This document shows, in pieces, positions 23,959 to 35,336 of a stretch of 64,000 bases of DNA (within the stretch, counting starts at the first letter, position 1; each line of letters opens with the position of its first letter). The stretch lies in NCBI GenBank assembly GCA_021234155.1, contig JAJEKV010000030.1, positions 7,245,890-7,309,889 of the forward strand, in the 5' to 3' direction. The translations under genes and the position numbers were made by a program. The notes under the pieces were generated by a model that worked only from the letters and a program-made list of their open reading frames with translations, was not told where the DNA came from and ran no database searches. Source of the DNA: Isoetes taiwanensis (taxonomy: Eukaryota; Streptophyta; Lycopodiopsida; Isoetales; Isoetaceae).

Positions 23959-24659
23959 GTACTCAATAGTTGTTTGCAATGGAAATAATTTGTTTGTCTT
24001 GATGTTATTATGCTTTTTAGTAATTAATATTTAGGCCCATAAAGTTTACTTATGTTTGCTTTCAAAATTTTTTTTAATATAACAATCAACACACAACTAC
24101 CATTAATATTATTAACACAAACCATTGCATTTAATACATTTAAATTAAAATCCCCCTTAAACCCCCTTTGGTTTGGGTGCATATTCACACGGGGGGTTAC
24201 TCCGGGCAACGAGAGCTGTCGGATGGCCATATTTGCCCTTTATTCCAAGATCTGGACCGCACATAGCGATCCTCGTTTGTGGGGTATCCATGTACAAGTT
24301 TTTGTATACTGTATATTACGGTTTGCAAAATACTATAAGGTTTGAGAAAATGTACTTAATGGTGTTAATTTTGTACATGTATGGTAAATATATTTTTAGA
24401 GCTCTCGCTGCCCTACGTAACCCCCCGTGTGAATATGCACCCAAACCAAAGGGGGTTTAAGGGGGATTTTAATTTAAATGTATTAAATGCAATGGTTTGT
24501 GTTAATAATATTAATGGTAGTTGTGTGTTGATTGTTATATTAAAAAAAATTTTGAAAGCAAACATAAGTAAACTTTATGGGCCTAAATATTAATTACTAA
24601 AAAGCATAATAACATCAAGACAAACAAATTATTTCCATTGCAAACAACTATTGAGTACA
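23959..24659. mobile_element. Foldback element with two ~260-bp inverted arms
   Basis: The left arm (about 23,959-24,216) is the near-perfect reverse complement of the right arm (about 24,400-24,659), with a loop of about 183 bp. Shared landmarks in inverse order are TGTACTCAATAG at the tip, AATTATTTCCATTGCAAACA, TTATGGGCCTAAATATTAAT, ACCCAAACCAAAGGGGGTTT, CCCCCCGTGTG and GAGCTCTCG-like sequence at the inner edge. The arms match so well that an RNA copy would form a long hairpin. There is no coding capacity. Partial copies at 9.64 kb (one arm) and 14.24-14.5 kb (loop plus arm) show it is a dispersed family. The right tip abuts the satellite array. Confidence 0.85.
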
Positions 24660-27463
24660 ATAACAAGTGGTTCCAGACGGATTTGATATGGATGTAAAAA
24701 TTATAATTCCTGAAACCATAGATCATATCCCCAAAACATTTGAATAGGTTGTTATAAAAAAAACATAGATTTAAGATGAAAAAATAATCACGTTAGCTCA
24801 CGGGTTATACTGGTCAAAATAGTCTTACTAAGACATTGAATTATTTTGATAGAGGTTCAAGCCTCCGTAATTCATATTCTAAAACCTTAGGCGAAGACGT
24901 ATAGAGACTCGATATTTAATCAAAACCTTAGGCGAATTTGTATTTCATATTTTAAAATCATAGGTGTTCTAATCATAAATGAGCATAAACGAAACGAGAG
25001 GTGCCCATAGGCTCCAATATATGATTTGTGTCGTAGGATCGATGGATTCGACCACTGTGGTAGTCCAAGATGCACCTTGTTTAGAATATGTAGCACAATA
25101 ACAGGGGGTTCCAGGGGGATTGGATATGGATGTAAAAATGACAATTCCTGAAACCATAGACCATATCATAGGTTGTTATAAAAAAAACATAGATTTAAGA
25201 TAAAAAAAAAACACGTTAGTTCACTGGTTATATTGATCAAAGTAGTCTTGTTAGGATATTGAGTTATTTTGATAGAGGTTCGAGCCCCCGTAATTCATAC
25301 TCTAAAACCTTAGGTGAAGACGTATAGAGACTCGATATTCTATCAAACCTTAGGCGAACTCGTATTTCATATTTCAAAATCATAGGTGTCCCCAATCATT
25401 AATGACCATAAACAAAACGGGAGGTGCCCATAGGCTCCAATATACGACTTGGGCCGTAGGATCGACGGATCCGACGACTGTAGTAATCCAGGAGGCACCT
25501 CGTTTAGAAATATGTAGCACAATAACAACGGGTTCCAGGCGGATTTGATATGGATCTAAAAATTACAATTCCTGAAATCATAGACCATATCCCTAAAACA
25601 ATTGAATGGGTTATTATAAAAAAAAAAACATAGATTTAAGATGAAAAAATAATCACGTTAACTCACTGATTATACTGGTCAAAGTAGTCTTATTAGGACA
25701 TTGAGTTATTTTGATAGAGGTTCGAGCCTCCGTAATTCTTATTCTAAAACCTTCGGCAAAGATGTTTAGAGACTCGATATTTAATCAAAACCATAGGCGA
25801 ACTCGTATTTCATATTTTAAAATCATAGGTGTTCTAATTATAAATGACCATAAACGAAACGAGAGGTGCCCATAGGCTCCAATATACGATTTGGATTGTA
25901 GGATCGACGGATCCGACCACTGTGATAGTCCAGGATGCACCTCGTTTAGAATATGTAGCACAATTACATGGGGTTCCAGGGGGATTCGATATGGATGTAA
26001 AAATGACAATTCCTGAAACCATAGACCATATCCCCAAAACAATTGAATGGGTTGTTATAAAAAATGTAGATTTAAGATAAAAATAATCACGTTAGCTCAC
26101 TGGTTATATTGGTCAAAGTAGTCTTATTAAGATAATAAGTTATTTTGGTAGAGGTTCGAGCCCCTGTAATTCATATGTATAGAGACTCGATATTCTATCA
26201 AAACCTTAGGCGAACTCAAATTTCATATTTCAAAATCATAGATGTCATAGGCTCCAATATACGATTTGGGACGTAGGATCGACGGATCCGATGACTGTAG
26301 TAGTCCAGGTGCACCTCGTTTAGAATATATAGCACAATAACGGGGGGTTCCATGGGAATTTGATATGGATGTAAAAATAACAATTTCTGAAACCATAAAC
26401 CATATTTCCAAAATAATTGAATGGGTTGTTATAAAAAAAATATAGATTTAAGATAAAAAAAAAATAACCACATTAGCTCATTGGTTATAATGGTCAAAGT
26501 AGTCTTATTAGGACATTGAGTTATTTTGGTAGAGGTTCGAGCCCCCGTAATTCATATTCTAAAACCTTAGGCGAAGACGTATAGAGACTCGGTATTCCAT
26601 CAAAACTTTAGGCGAACTCGAATTTTATATTCTAAAATCATAGGTGTCCCCAATAATTAATGACCATAAACGAAACGAGAGGTGCGCAGGGCTCCAACAT
26701 ACAATTTGGGCCATAGGATCAACGGATTCGACGACTGTGCTAGTCCAGGACGCACCTCGTTTGAAAATATATAGCAGGGGATTTGATTTGGATGTAGACA
26801 ATTCCTGAAGCCATAGACCATATCTCCAAAACAATTGAATGGGTTGTTATAAAAAAAAACATAGATTTAAGATAAAAAATAATCAAGTTAGCTCACTGGT
26901 TATATTGGTCAAAGTAATTTTATTAGGACGTTGAGTTATTTTGGTAGACGTTTCAGCCCCCGTAATTCATATTCTAAAACCTTAGGCGAAGGCGTATAGA
27001 GACTCGATATTCCATCAAAACCTCAGGCAAACTCGTAATTTATATTTCAAAATCATGGGTGTTCCTCAATCGTGAATGACCATAAACGAAAAGAGAGGTG
27101 CCAGAGGCTCCAATATACAATTTGGGCCATAGGATCGACGGATCCGACGACTGTGGTAGTCCAGGGTGCACTTTGTTTAGAATATGTAGCACAATAACAG
27201 GGGGTTCCAAGGGGATTTGATATGGATGCATATCCCCAAAATAATTGAATGGGTTGTTATAAAAAAACCATAGATTTAAGATGAAAAAATAATTATGTAC
27301 CTCACTGGTTATATTGGTCAAAATAGTCTTATTAGGACGTTGAGTTATTTTGGTAGACGTTCGAGCCCCCGTAATTCATATTCTAAAACCTTAGGTGAAG
27401 ACGTATAGAGACTCGATATTCAATTAAAACCTTAGGCGAACTCGTATTTCATATTTCAAAATC
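24660..27463 (+). repeat. Tandem satellite, about 7 units of ~380-440 bp, with a tRNA-like head
   Basis: Each unit carries TTAGCTCACTGGTTATATTG, like a tRNA D-arm/A box, about 49 bases later GAGGTTCGAGCCCCCGTAAT (B box), then two TTAGGCGA-containing segments, an ATACGATTTGGG segment with GTAGGATCGACGGAT, AATATGTAGCACAATAACA, GGGGTTCCAGGGGGATT and a T/A-rich joint before the next head. Heads lie near 24,793, 25,215, 25,657, 26,091, 26,472, 26,887 and 27,297. Units differ by point changes and short deletions; the one from 26,091 is shorter, lacking part of its middle. The arrangement looks like a SINE or tRNA-derived sequence amplified in tandem. Confidence 0.9.
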
Positions 27464-30260
27464 ACCAGTCTGGACAACAGAGATGGCTATCCTTCAAAAT
27501 GTCTCAGGGATTCATAGTTATGGACCAGGCCTATTTTAAACTTGTTAGAGTGAGCCCCCAAGCCCTCTACAAGGACATGGCACACTATATAAACAAGCAG
27601 AGGCTCACTAATATCATAAAGAGAGTAAGATCTACTCAAAGTGAGGATTTTGCTTGCAGCGAGTCAGAAAACAAGATAAGAGGAAAGGCAAGACGATGCC
27701 TCTAGTCAGGAAAAACAGGACGAAAGTCCTAGTGAATCTGAAGAGCATCAAAAGAAGGGCAGGCCACGAGGCACCATTGCAAGTAAAGAGCCAAACAAGC
27801 GCAAGGTGCAGGAAGAGATTTCAGAAGAAATGCCAAAGAAGAAAAAAGGAAATCAAAGCAAGGAGGCAGTTGTACAAGGAGAACAATAACTTGAGATACC
27901 TCTCTATCCTCTGTGTTGTTTACTGTAGCTTGACAGGCGAAGAAGCGAAGATCGTTGCCAACACGCACAATACTGACAATGAGTACAAACTAAAAATGAG
28001 CTTCATCGACAAGATAAGGTTCATGCACAGGGAATATGTAATCTTTAAAGAAAAATATGAAGATGAGCTTAAAGAACGTGTGCTATCGAGTGCTGCCTCA
28101 AGTATGATGAGGCGAACAAATGGCAGTCTCTGCTAAGCCACGACAATTGGTTCCAACTAGCTTTTAGAATTGGCAGAGTAAATGCTTTTTTATTCCGCCA
28201 CTAACAATTTTTTATCTGTAAGTATAGATTTGGGAACTCCAGAATGAGATTTTTAATATATTTGAGCAAGGGGAGTTGAAAAGCAAAGGAAAGGTCTCAG
28301 ACAAGAAAAAGGGCTTCGACGTTCCAAAAAAGGAGATGACCATAACCATCTAGAGAGAAATGCATGGCTTCACTAATATGGACTTGCTCGAAAGGTTACT
28401 GCAAAAATCTGTGGATAAGGATGTTACATTGGAGGAAATATCCAAGGAGCTGCACAAGTACTTTGAACCTCATAGCATTTTGTTTTCCTTTTGTTTTTCT
28501 GGATTAGGCGTTGCTTTCATCAAAGTAATGACGATTTTTATTGCACGTTTGCTTTACAACAGTGCACAAGTGTATTTCGGAACACGCCTTTCCTCTGATG
28601 CATAGCAAAAGTGTATTCCGAAATACACTTTTCTTCACAGTGAAGCAGAAGCGTATTCCGGAATACACTTTAGCTGTTCACTAGGGCAGAAGGTATTCCG
28701 GAATACACTTGCTTTCAAGTTAAGCGGATTCGTAATCCAGAGCTCTCTTTAGCTTTGTTATAAAGCAAATTTGTATTCCGGAATATATTTGTACTTTGTA
28801 GTAAAGCGTCTTTGTATTTTGAAATACACTTATGCTTTGTAGAAAAGTGACTTTGTATTCCGGAATACATTTTAGCTACCCCTGTGTACCGATTACGCTT
28901 TTTTGAACACCAAACCATTTTTTATTTTTTTTTTTGTTTTTTTTTAGATAGTTTGTAGTCTTCTCATTATTGTTGTGGTTATCTTTCAGCCAAAAGAACG
29001 TCATAACATGTCAAATATATGTGATGGAATGATTAAATGTCGACAGCTGGGACAGATGTAAAGAGCTTTATCCTGTCGCAACTTCGGACGAACACATCAT
29101 CCAGTACGCGCCAAATTTTGAGGGCTGGGTACGTTCTCTTTTTGTTCTTCTTTCTTAACTTCTCCGTCTTGGATTGTTGCGGTAACGTTTCTAGTTAAAG
29201 AGCAAAAAGAAGAACAAAGACCTGGCGGAAGGCTTCATGCATCTGGTAAGGACAGCCCGGGATGAAAGAACGTTAGCGGGCATGTGTGTTGTAGATGCTG
29301 AGCCCTCCGACTATGGACGATTTTCTATGTTTGATCAAAACAACCTATTTTGTATCGTTCATGGTGACTGCACGAAGTTGTTTGGATCAATCAAGCCCCA
29401 AGATTTCACTTTAGTAATAGCTGACCTACATATGGCTTCAAACTTAAAGACGGCCGCTACGACGACCAGCCCTTCAAGAATTCGGAGTTTAATACGTTCG
29501 TCGATGGCATTAAAAAATTACAACAACGAAACATTGGCGGCTTGTTGTTTTTCATTCGAGCATGCAAACGGGACTTGTGGAATCCACCTTTAAGAACCAC
29601 TTCGGATCTCTAGTGCAAGCTGGATATGAAAACATGGTATGGTAAGGTTTTATTCTGGAATACAGATGTTACTTAATTTTCTTCAAGTTTGTAATCTTCC
29701 TGTTAAAATTGCTTGCATTTTAACATTCTTATTTTCAGTTTCTATTCTGGAATATGATACTTTTATTCCTAGTTAACTTGTTCAATCCTTTTTCTGATTC
29801 TTTAGGTACAAAACAAATATCAATTACCATGGTGGAGGACCGAGGCGGCTAAGTAAAGTGGAATATCTCCATGTTGCTTACTGGAGTTTCGATGGAAAAC
29901 GAACCATGGAACATTTTAACACAACAGCCTGCCAAAATTTCTCAAACGTTCCAGCGGTGTTGCAGAAGCTGCAGGACCCTAGTGTACAAGGCAAGATAGT
30001 AAATCACTACCAGAAGCCACAAAAGCTGATTAACCATCTTGTAGACATGTCCTCACGTCCAGGAGATTAGGTCTAAATCTTCATATAATTTTGCCAAGAT
30101 GATATCTTTAGATATACAGCCTCCATTTACAAGCTCCATGGACGATGAAGCTACTTTTGCAGAGCTGAAAGAAGTAGCTCTAGCTACTATTCCTGAAGAA
30201 ACTACAGACACAGACAAGCGTAAGTCCACTAGAAAAAGATCAAAGGACAGACAATGACAA
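27464..30260 (+). pseudogene. Decayed multi-exon gene ending in a DNA amino-methyltransferase-like domain
   Basis: Successive coding blocks with intact-looking splice junctions but several stops and frameshifts. (1) 27,499-27,690, SQGFIVMDQAYFKLVRVSPQ. (2) A charged linker with an AT-hook-like core (SEEHQKKGRPRGTIASKEP). (3) About 27,880-28,100, LTGEEAKIVANTHNTDNEY then FIDKIRFMHREY. (4) 28,230-28,480, DLLERLLQKSVDKDVTLEEI, with a TAG just before it. (5) About 29,047-29,128, RCKELYPVATSDEHIIQYAP. (6) 29,240-29,641, GDCTKLFGSIKPQDFTLVIA then, after a frameshift exactly where a DPPY motif is expected, YGFKLKDGRYDDQPFKNSEF. (7) After a GTAAGG...TTTAG intron, exon 29,806-30,070, with NHYQKPQKLINHLVDMSSRP then GD-stop. 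The order of a (D)xPYG block followed by QKP...L...SSxPGD is that of bacterial beta-class N6-adenine/N4-cytosine methyltransferases; the motif I glycine loop that should follow is missing. Confidence 0.6.
28571..28869. repeat. Eight palindromes phased at 39-41 bp inside an intron of the methyltransferase-like gene
   Basis: The perfect 16-bp palindrome TGTATTCCGGAATACA (exact at 28,854, near-exact at the others) recurs at 28,571, 28,612, 28,652, 28,692, 28,731 (most diverged), 28,772, 28,813 and 28,854. Spacings are 41, 40, 40, 39, 41, 41 and 41. The ~24-bp spacers are related and each is itself a dyad of the form GCTTT...AAAGC (or CTTCAC...GTGAAG). Further half-sites with ATTCTGGAATA occur at about 29,652 and 29,742 in the next intron. 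Confidence 0.85.
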
Positions 30261-30439
30261 AGCTGAGACAACCAAACAAAATGAAGAAGACTATGATTTG
30301 GATCTTTGACTTGTCTTATGCTACATCATTTATTGGTTGACATTAAACTATTGCCATTATTGATGTAACACAAAAACTTTAAAGAAATAATTAATATTCT
30401 TTCTACTATATTTACATGTTTTCGACATCTTACTTTCTA

Positions 30440-30663
<224 letters not shown>

Positions 30664-32349
30664 CACAAAAACAAGGTCGTCTTCGGAAAAGGGCCATAAA
30701 CACAGGCCCAAAAAAAAAAAAAAAAAAAAAAAAAAAACTGCATCTTCTGAAATTCTAAACTTCTACATAAAAAGCTCAATTTTTGAAGAGGTGTTTTTTA
30801 TAGGGATCTTTGAAAGGGGAGTGCTGCAACACTCCCATTAAATTTGCAACCTTGTTTTGATAACATACATGTTTGAGATGAAAACATCAAGCCATGACTC
30901 TTAAGTATATGACATGCTTCTTTTCTATCCAGTTGATATCTGCCCTGTTATTGTCTTACTAATTTAGATAAACAAATATTATGTCTTGGAGTACGTCAGA
31001 TTATTCCATCAGAATAGATCTAAAAATGTTCGCTTCTACTCTTGTTTTGTCTAGACACTAAAATTGGAATAGAAATAAATCTGAATTTGCTTTGCATCTT
31101 TGCGTGCGTGTTCCTATGCCATAAAGAAAGATGAAATGGTAGAAGGGCTTTGTCCTTGCATTCCATGAGGTTGAATTCAACTTTCCAAAATTTAATGTCA
31201 TCCGCATATTTGAGTCAAATCCATCTCATCAAGCTACACCCTACATATGATGATCCACTAAGGTAAGTAAGTAGTATAGGAAAAAAATGATGCAAAAGTT
31301 GTTGGTTCTTCTAGGTGGTAAATGTTGGACGTGGGCATATTATAGCCGTTAATCCACAAAAAACCATGTAATTTTTTTTGGGCGTGGCTATAACATGTCA
31401 AAGCACGGATATACCACGGATATGCCTATCGCTATAACATGACGGCGTCCGAGTCCGGTACTATAGGCCTAGGTGACTACTATACTTTGGCACTTTGACC
31501 ATAAGTACCTGGTAGTAAAATGTGCATAGAGAATGAAGGGAGGGCACAAACTGAAACGATAAACATCTCTACATATGCAAGCTGCACACACAAAGTGTAA
31601 ATCGAACCACAAAACTACTTGAATATGTTGCAGAAAACTGAATGCTAGGCTGCGAATGGTCTTTGAGCAAGCATTCGAGTGCAACTAGGCATATAGATCA
31701 CGTATCTTGAACTAAAAGGAAGGTTGATCTAGTGCCCTTTGGATCCAATAGCAGACGTAGAAGTAGCAGCAACATGTACAGCCATCAGAAAACTCAATAA
31801 AATGCTCCACCTTCAAGGCAAATGCCTCTCGATTTTCATTCCGTTGCTGGAGAGATGCAATCAGGAAACACTGCTTTCTGTTCTGTCTACTGCTCTTTTA
31901 CTCTATATCGATGGCGCATACTACCTAGATTTATTGTGCAGAATGCTGGAGACGCAAGCCCGTTCATATTAGGCAGATCGAAGTAGAGGTAAGATGGTCT
32001 TTTCTCTTTCTTTCTTTTGATTGTTTCGTTCTTGCTTTTATTTACTTCATCCATTGGCTTTTCAAGGTCGCACAGGATCAATTATCGAACTTAAAAGCTT
32101 ACTAATGTTTTGAGTCAGTAAATTTTGAGCTTCAAATTCGAAGGCATTCAACGGCTAGCAATCAATCCGGTCAATCTATAATTTATTGGTACAGCACGAT
32201 GTGGTTTTTGTTAGGGTTGAAAAACTGGATTTAGACATACATCTTCTTGCAACATGTCATTTCCCGCATAATGCAGATACCCTTTGCTTCAAATTTTACA
32301 GCCTCTGCTTCAAACTTTGTGGCAGCTAGAATACATGTATGCACTTTAG
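30664..32349. other. Non-coding region upstream of the PPR gene
   Basis: An A28 run at 30,710-30,737 follows the SINE and may be another retroposed tail. A plus-strand open stretch at 31,739-31,972 has no recognised family. The last few hundred bases before 32,350 should hold the PPR promoter or 5' leader; no TATA box is obvious. Confidence 0.5.
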
Positions 32350-34146
32350 ATGTCACAACGCAAACATAGGTTATACAAGTATGTGAGACGTTATTTCACA
32401 GCTAAACCAGGACATGGACAAGTTCTTGAGAACTGGGAGAGAGATATAGATGGAAGGTGCTATGTTCAATCGGACCTTGCTGCTCTTTTGCGGAAATGTG
32501 GAGAAGAGAAAGCCCTTGCCAATGGAAAGCATATTCATGACTACATTCAGAACAAGGGAATTGAACAAGATGGGTTTTTAGGTAACTTACTTGTGCAAAT
32601 GTATGGGAAATGTGGTGCTTTGCTTGATGCACGAGAGGTTTTTGACAAGATGAATAGGAAAAACTCATTTACTTGGAATATCATGATTGCTGCATATGTT
32701 CAACAGGGACAATTGGTGGAAGCTGACCTGCTATTCAAACAGACTCCTCTTAGAAATGTGGTTTCTTGGAATGCTATGATAGCAGCATATGCTAAAGCAG
32801 GGCATCTTCAACAGGCTCTTCATCTATTTCAGACAATGCCAGAGAAGAACTTGATGAGCTGGAATATTATGATCTCAAGTTACGTCCAACATGGAGAGCT
32901 TGAGGAGGCACTTAAACTGTTCCATCAAATGCCTCATAGAAATAACATTTCTTGGAATGCAATGCTTGGGGGTTATGCACAGCGAGGCCGCCTTGAAGAA
33001 GCCTTAAAGCTTTTCAAACAGATGCCTCAGCCTGATATAGTTTCATGGACCACAATGATCACAGCATATACACAAAAGAGGAGACTTGCAGAGGCATTTA
33101 AAATGTTTCAAGAAATGCCACAAAGAAATATTGTGTCTTGGAATGCAATGATTGCTGCTTGTGGTCAGGAAGGTCAGTTAAAGGAAGCCCTCCTACTTTT
33201 TCAACAAATGCCCAGGCGGAATGTAGTGTCCTGGAATGCCATGGTTTCAGCCTATGCTCGTCAAGGTCATCTTCAAGAAGCCATCCAACTGTTTGAACAA
33301 ATGCCTCAAAGGAATGCAGCATCATGGAATGCCATAATTGCAGCTTATACACAACAAGGACATCTTGAAGAAGCAATTCAATTCTTTAAAGAAATGCCTG
33401 AACCAGATGTCATCTCATGGACTTCAATTGTTTCAGCCATTGCTCAACTTGGAGATCCTGATAAGGCCTTCACACTCTTCGAGAAGATGCCATGTCGAAA
33501 TGTTGTGTCATGGAATGCCATAATTACAGCCTTCTCTCAGCATGGCCGTTTAAAAGAAGTTTTGCAACTCCTTCAAGGAATGCAGTTAGAGGGTATGATG
33601 CCAGGAAAGGTTACATTTTTGAGTATTGTTGATGCATGTGCTCGGACTGCAGCTTTGACTGAAGGTCGAAGAGTTCATGACCACATTGTCGAGTGCAAAC
33701 TCGAGTCAGATGTTGTCTTAGGAAATGCACTGATTAATATGTATGCCAAATGCGGGAGCTTGAAGGATGCATCCCTAGTGTTCAACCAAATGCCACATCA
33801 TAATGTGGTCTCTTGGACTGCCATGATTGGAGCCTATGCCCAGCATGGCCATGGGGAAAAAGCTTTTGAAAGTATTAAAGAAATGTGCCTAAAAGGTGTG
33901 ATGTTTAATGAGGTCACCTGTTGTAGCATACTCTCTGCTTGTAGCCATACTGGCCTAGTAGATGAAGGTTGCCACTGGTTCATTTGCCTAACTGGTAATC
34001 TTTGCATCTGTCCAAAGTTAGAACATTATAATTGCATAATTGACCTACTCGGACGGACAGAGTGGCTAATTGAAGCGGAAGTTCTAATTGACTGCATGCC
34101 AATTGCACCAGTTGCTATGTCTTGGGGCACTTTACTTGGTTCCTAG
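32350..34146 (+). CDS. PPR protein (PLS class, mostly S-type repeats), ends at start of the E domain
   Basis: A 598-residue intron-free frame. After a short N terminus and an L-like unit (residues about 40-105, with GKHIHDYIQNKGIEQDGFLG) come nine consecutive 31-residue repeats of the pattern VVSWNAMIAAYAQxGxLxEA (about 106-384). These are followed by PLS units with VTFLSIVDACARTAALTEGR, VVLGNALINMYAKCGSL and a final LEHYNCIIDLLGRTEWL. Family proteins bind organelle RNA, one base per repeat, for C-to-U editing, splicing or stability. Typical members continue from MSWGTLLG into E and DYW domains; here a TAG follows MSWGTLLGS and no E sequence is seen in the next few hundred bases. Repeats 1-9 carry residue 5/last pairs NN, NN, NN, ND, TN, NN, NN, ND, TN. 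The start is the first ATG of the frame; a targeting peptide is plausible (basic first 20 residues). It is either a truncated gene or a shortened functional form. Confidence 0.9.
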   Translation: MSQRKHRLYKYVRRYFTAKPGHGQVLENWERDIDGRCYVQSDLAALLRKCGEEKALANGKHIHDYIQNKGIEQDGFLGNLLVQMYGKCGALLDAREVFDKMNRKNSFTWNIMIAAYVQQGQLVEADLLFKQTPLRNVVSWNAMIAAYAKAGHLQQALHLFQTMPEKNLMSWNIMISSYVQHGELEEALKLFHQMPHRNNISWNAMLGGYAQRGRLEEALKLFKQMPQPDIVSWTTMITAYTQKRRLAEAFKMFQEMPQRNIVSWNAMIAACGQEGQLKEALLLFQQMPRRNVVSWNAMVSAYARQGHLQEAIQLFEQMPQRNAASWNAIIAAYTQQGHLEEAIQFFKEMPEPDVISWTSIVSAIAQLGDPDKAFTLFEKMPCRNVVSWNAIITAFSQHGRLKEVLQLLQGMQLEGMMPGKVTFLSIVDACARTAALTEGRRVHDHIVECKLESDVVLGNALINMYAKCGSLKDASLVFNQMPHHNVVSWTAMIGAYAQHGHGEKAFESIKEMCLKGVMFNEVTCCSILSACSHTGLVDEGCHWFICLTGNLCICPKLEHYNCIIDLLGRTEWLIEAEVLIDCMPIAPVAMSWGTLLGS

Positions 34147-35330
34147 AAACAATATGTCTGGACTATCTATCACAAAATGGACTGCACACAGCATTGAACA
34201 ACCAGCTTCTTTCTTCTTCAAATAGCTGCATATTCTGCTAACCCACCAGGTCCCAGGGGCAAAATTAGCATGGGGGCTTATGTATCTTTAATGTATGCTG
34301 AAACCCTAACAGTATTTTGGACCTGTACAGTGATCTCTTTTTGATGACTGAGAACAAAGAGACACGTCTGAGCTCCAACAGACATGGCCACTCATTTTGC
34401 TTGTTAGAATGAGGACTTCCAGTGTTATTATAAGCCCAAGACAACCTCAACGAGTCAAGCATTTCAGCTGGAACATTGACACATAGTAGACTTGTAAAAT
34501 AGACAAAGAATGTTCCTAATATCAATGTCACACTCTATGAGGGTAAATATCACAATCGTTGCGGGGCTTAAGGGACTAAGCAAACCAAGTCAAACAGCAT
34601 GCATGTTCTATTGAAAAGATACGAACTTATAGATGATGATGGCAGTTTCTTCTATTCAGTTTTACTTGAAAGTTGGCCTCAGACGCATCCCTATCCTTAT
34701 AATTTATCCATCCTTTTTTAGCCAAGACCTTTAAATTATTGCAATGAGTGTGAGCAAGTCTACTGTGCATCTTCATCTGAGGCATAACTGTGCAGCAGAT
34801 TCTGCACAATATCTTCATTTTTTACTTCCAAAAAGAAACAAAGCTTATGAGGATCTAATTTACTCGAAAGAATGTCACATGAGGTACAAGATAAATATTG
34901 CAGTTACTATATTTACGACAAAAAGCCTTCTCAATTATCTCTGCAGGTTCATGCAGTTTTTATGGTATTAGATCCACATACACAGATCTCCTTCTGCCCA
35001 TCTCCTTGCAGCAATAGCTCCATGAGCTGAAGAACTTCATTTCCTAAATAGTCATCATTTACATTCTGCCTTCACTTTTGTTCTATAGAAACGTGTTCTG
35101 GTGCTTAAGAATTTGGGAAAGGAGTTGTCTTTTCCCTGCAAGTGTTTTAGACCGTCATTACCTCAGTTTGTGCACAGCTCTTCCCTTGCTAAATGGGTCA
35201 GGACTTTGAAATCCCCTATAGGTGAAATGCTAGGCATGTCAATGCTTGTAAGCGGCCATGAAAATCTCAAATCTGGGATATGTTCTTTTTCTGAACAAAT
35301 TCAGTTCTCCTTTATTGGAAGACTCAACCC
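34147..35330. other. Intergenic, nothing recognised
   Basis: Short open stretches on both strands only. No E/DYW remnant of the PPR gene is recognised downstream of its stop. Confidence 0.5.
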
Positions 35331-35336
35331 TTGGCT

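Noticed and set aside
24793-24870. Functional tRNA genes in the satellite units
   Set aside because: A and B boxes are present, but no acceptor stem or convincing anticodon arm can be paired by eye; called tRNA-like only.
25844-26080. Short open stretches repeated on both strands across the satellite
   Set aside because: They recur because the units repeat; each is interrupted differently and has no family signature.
28571-28869. Repeat-spacer array resembling a CRISPR
   Set aside because: Spacers are related dyads rather than unique sequences, the repeat is a short palindrome and the genome is a plant nucleus.
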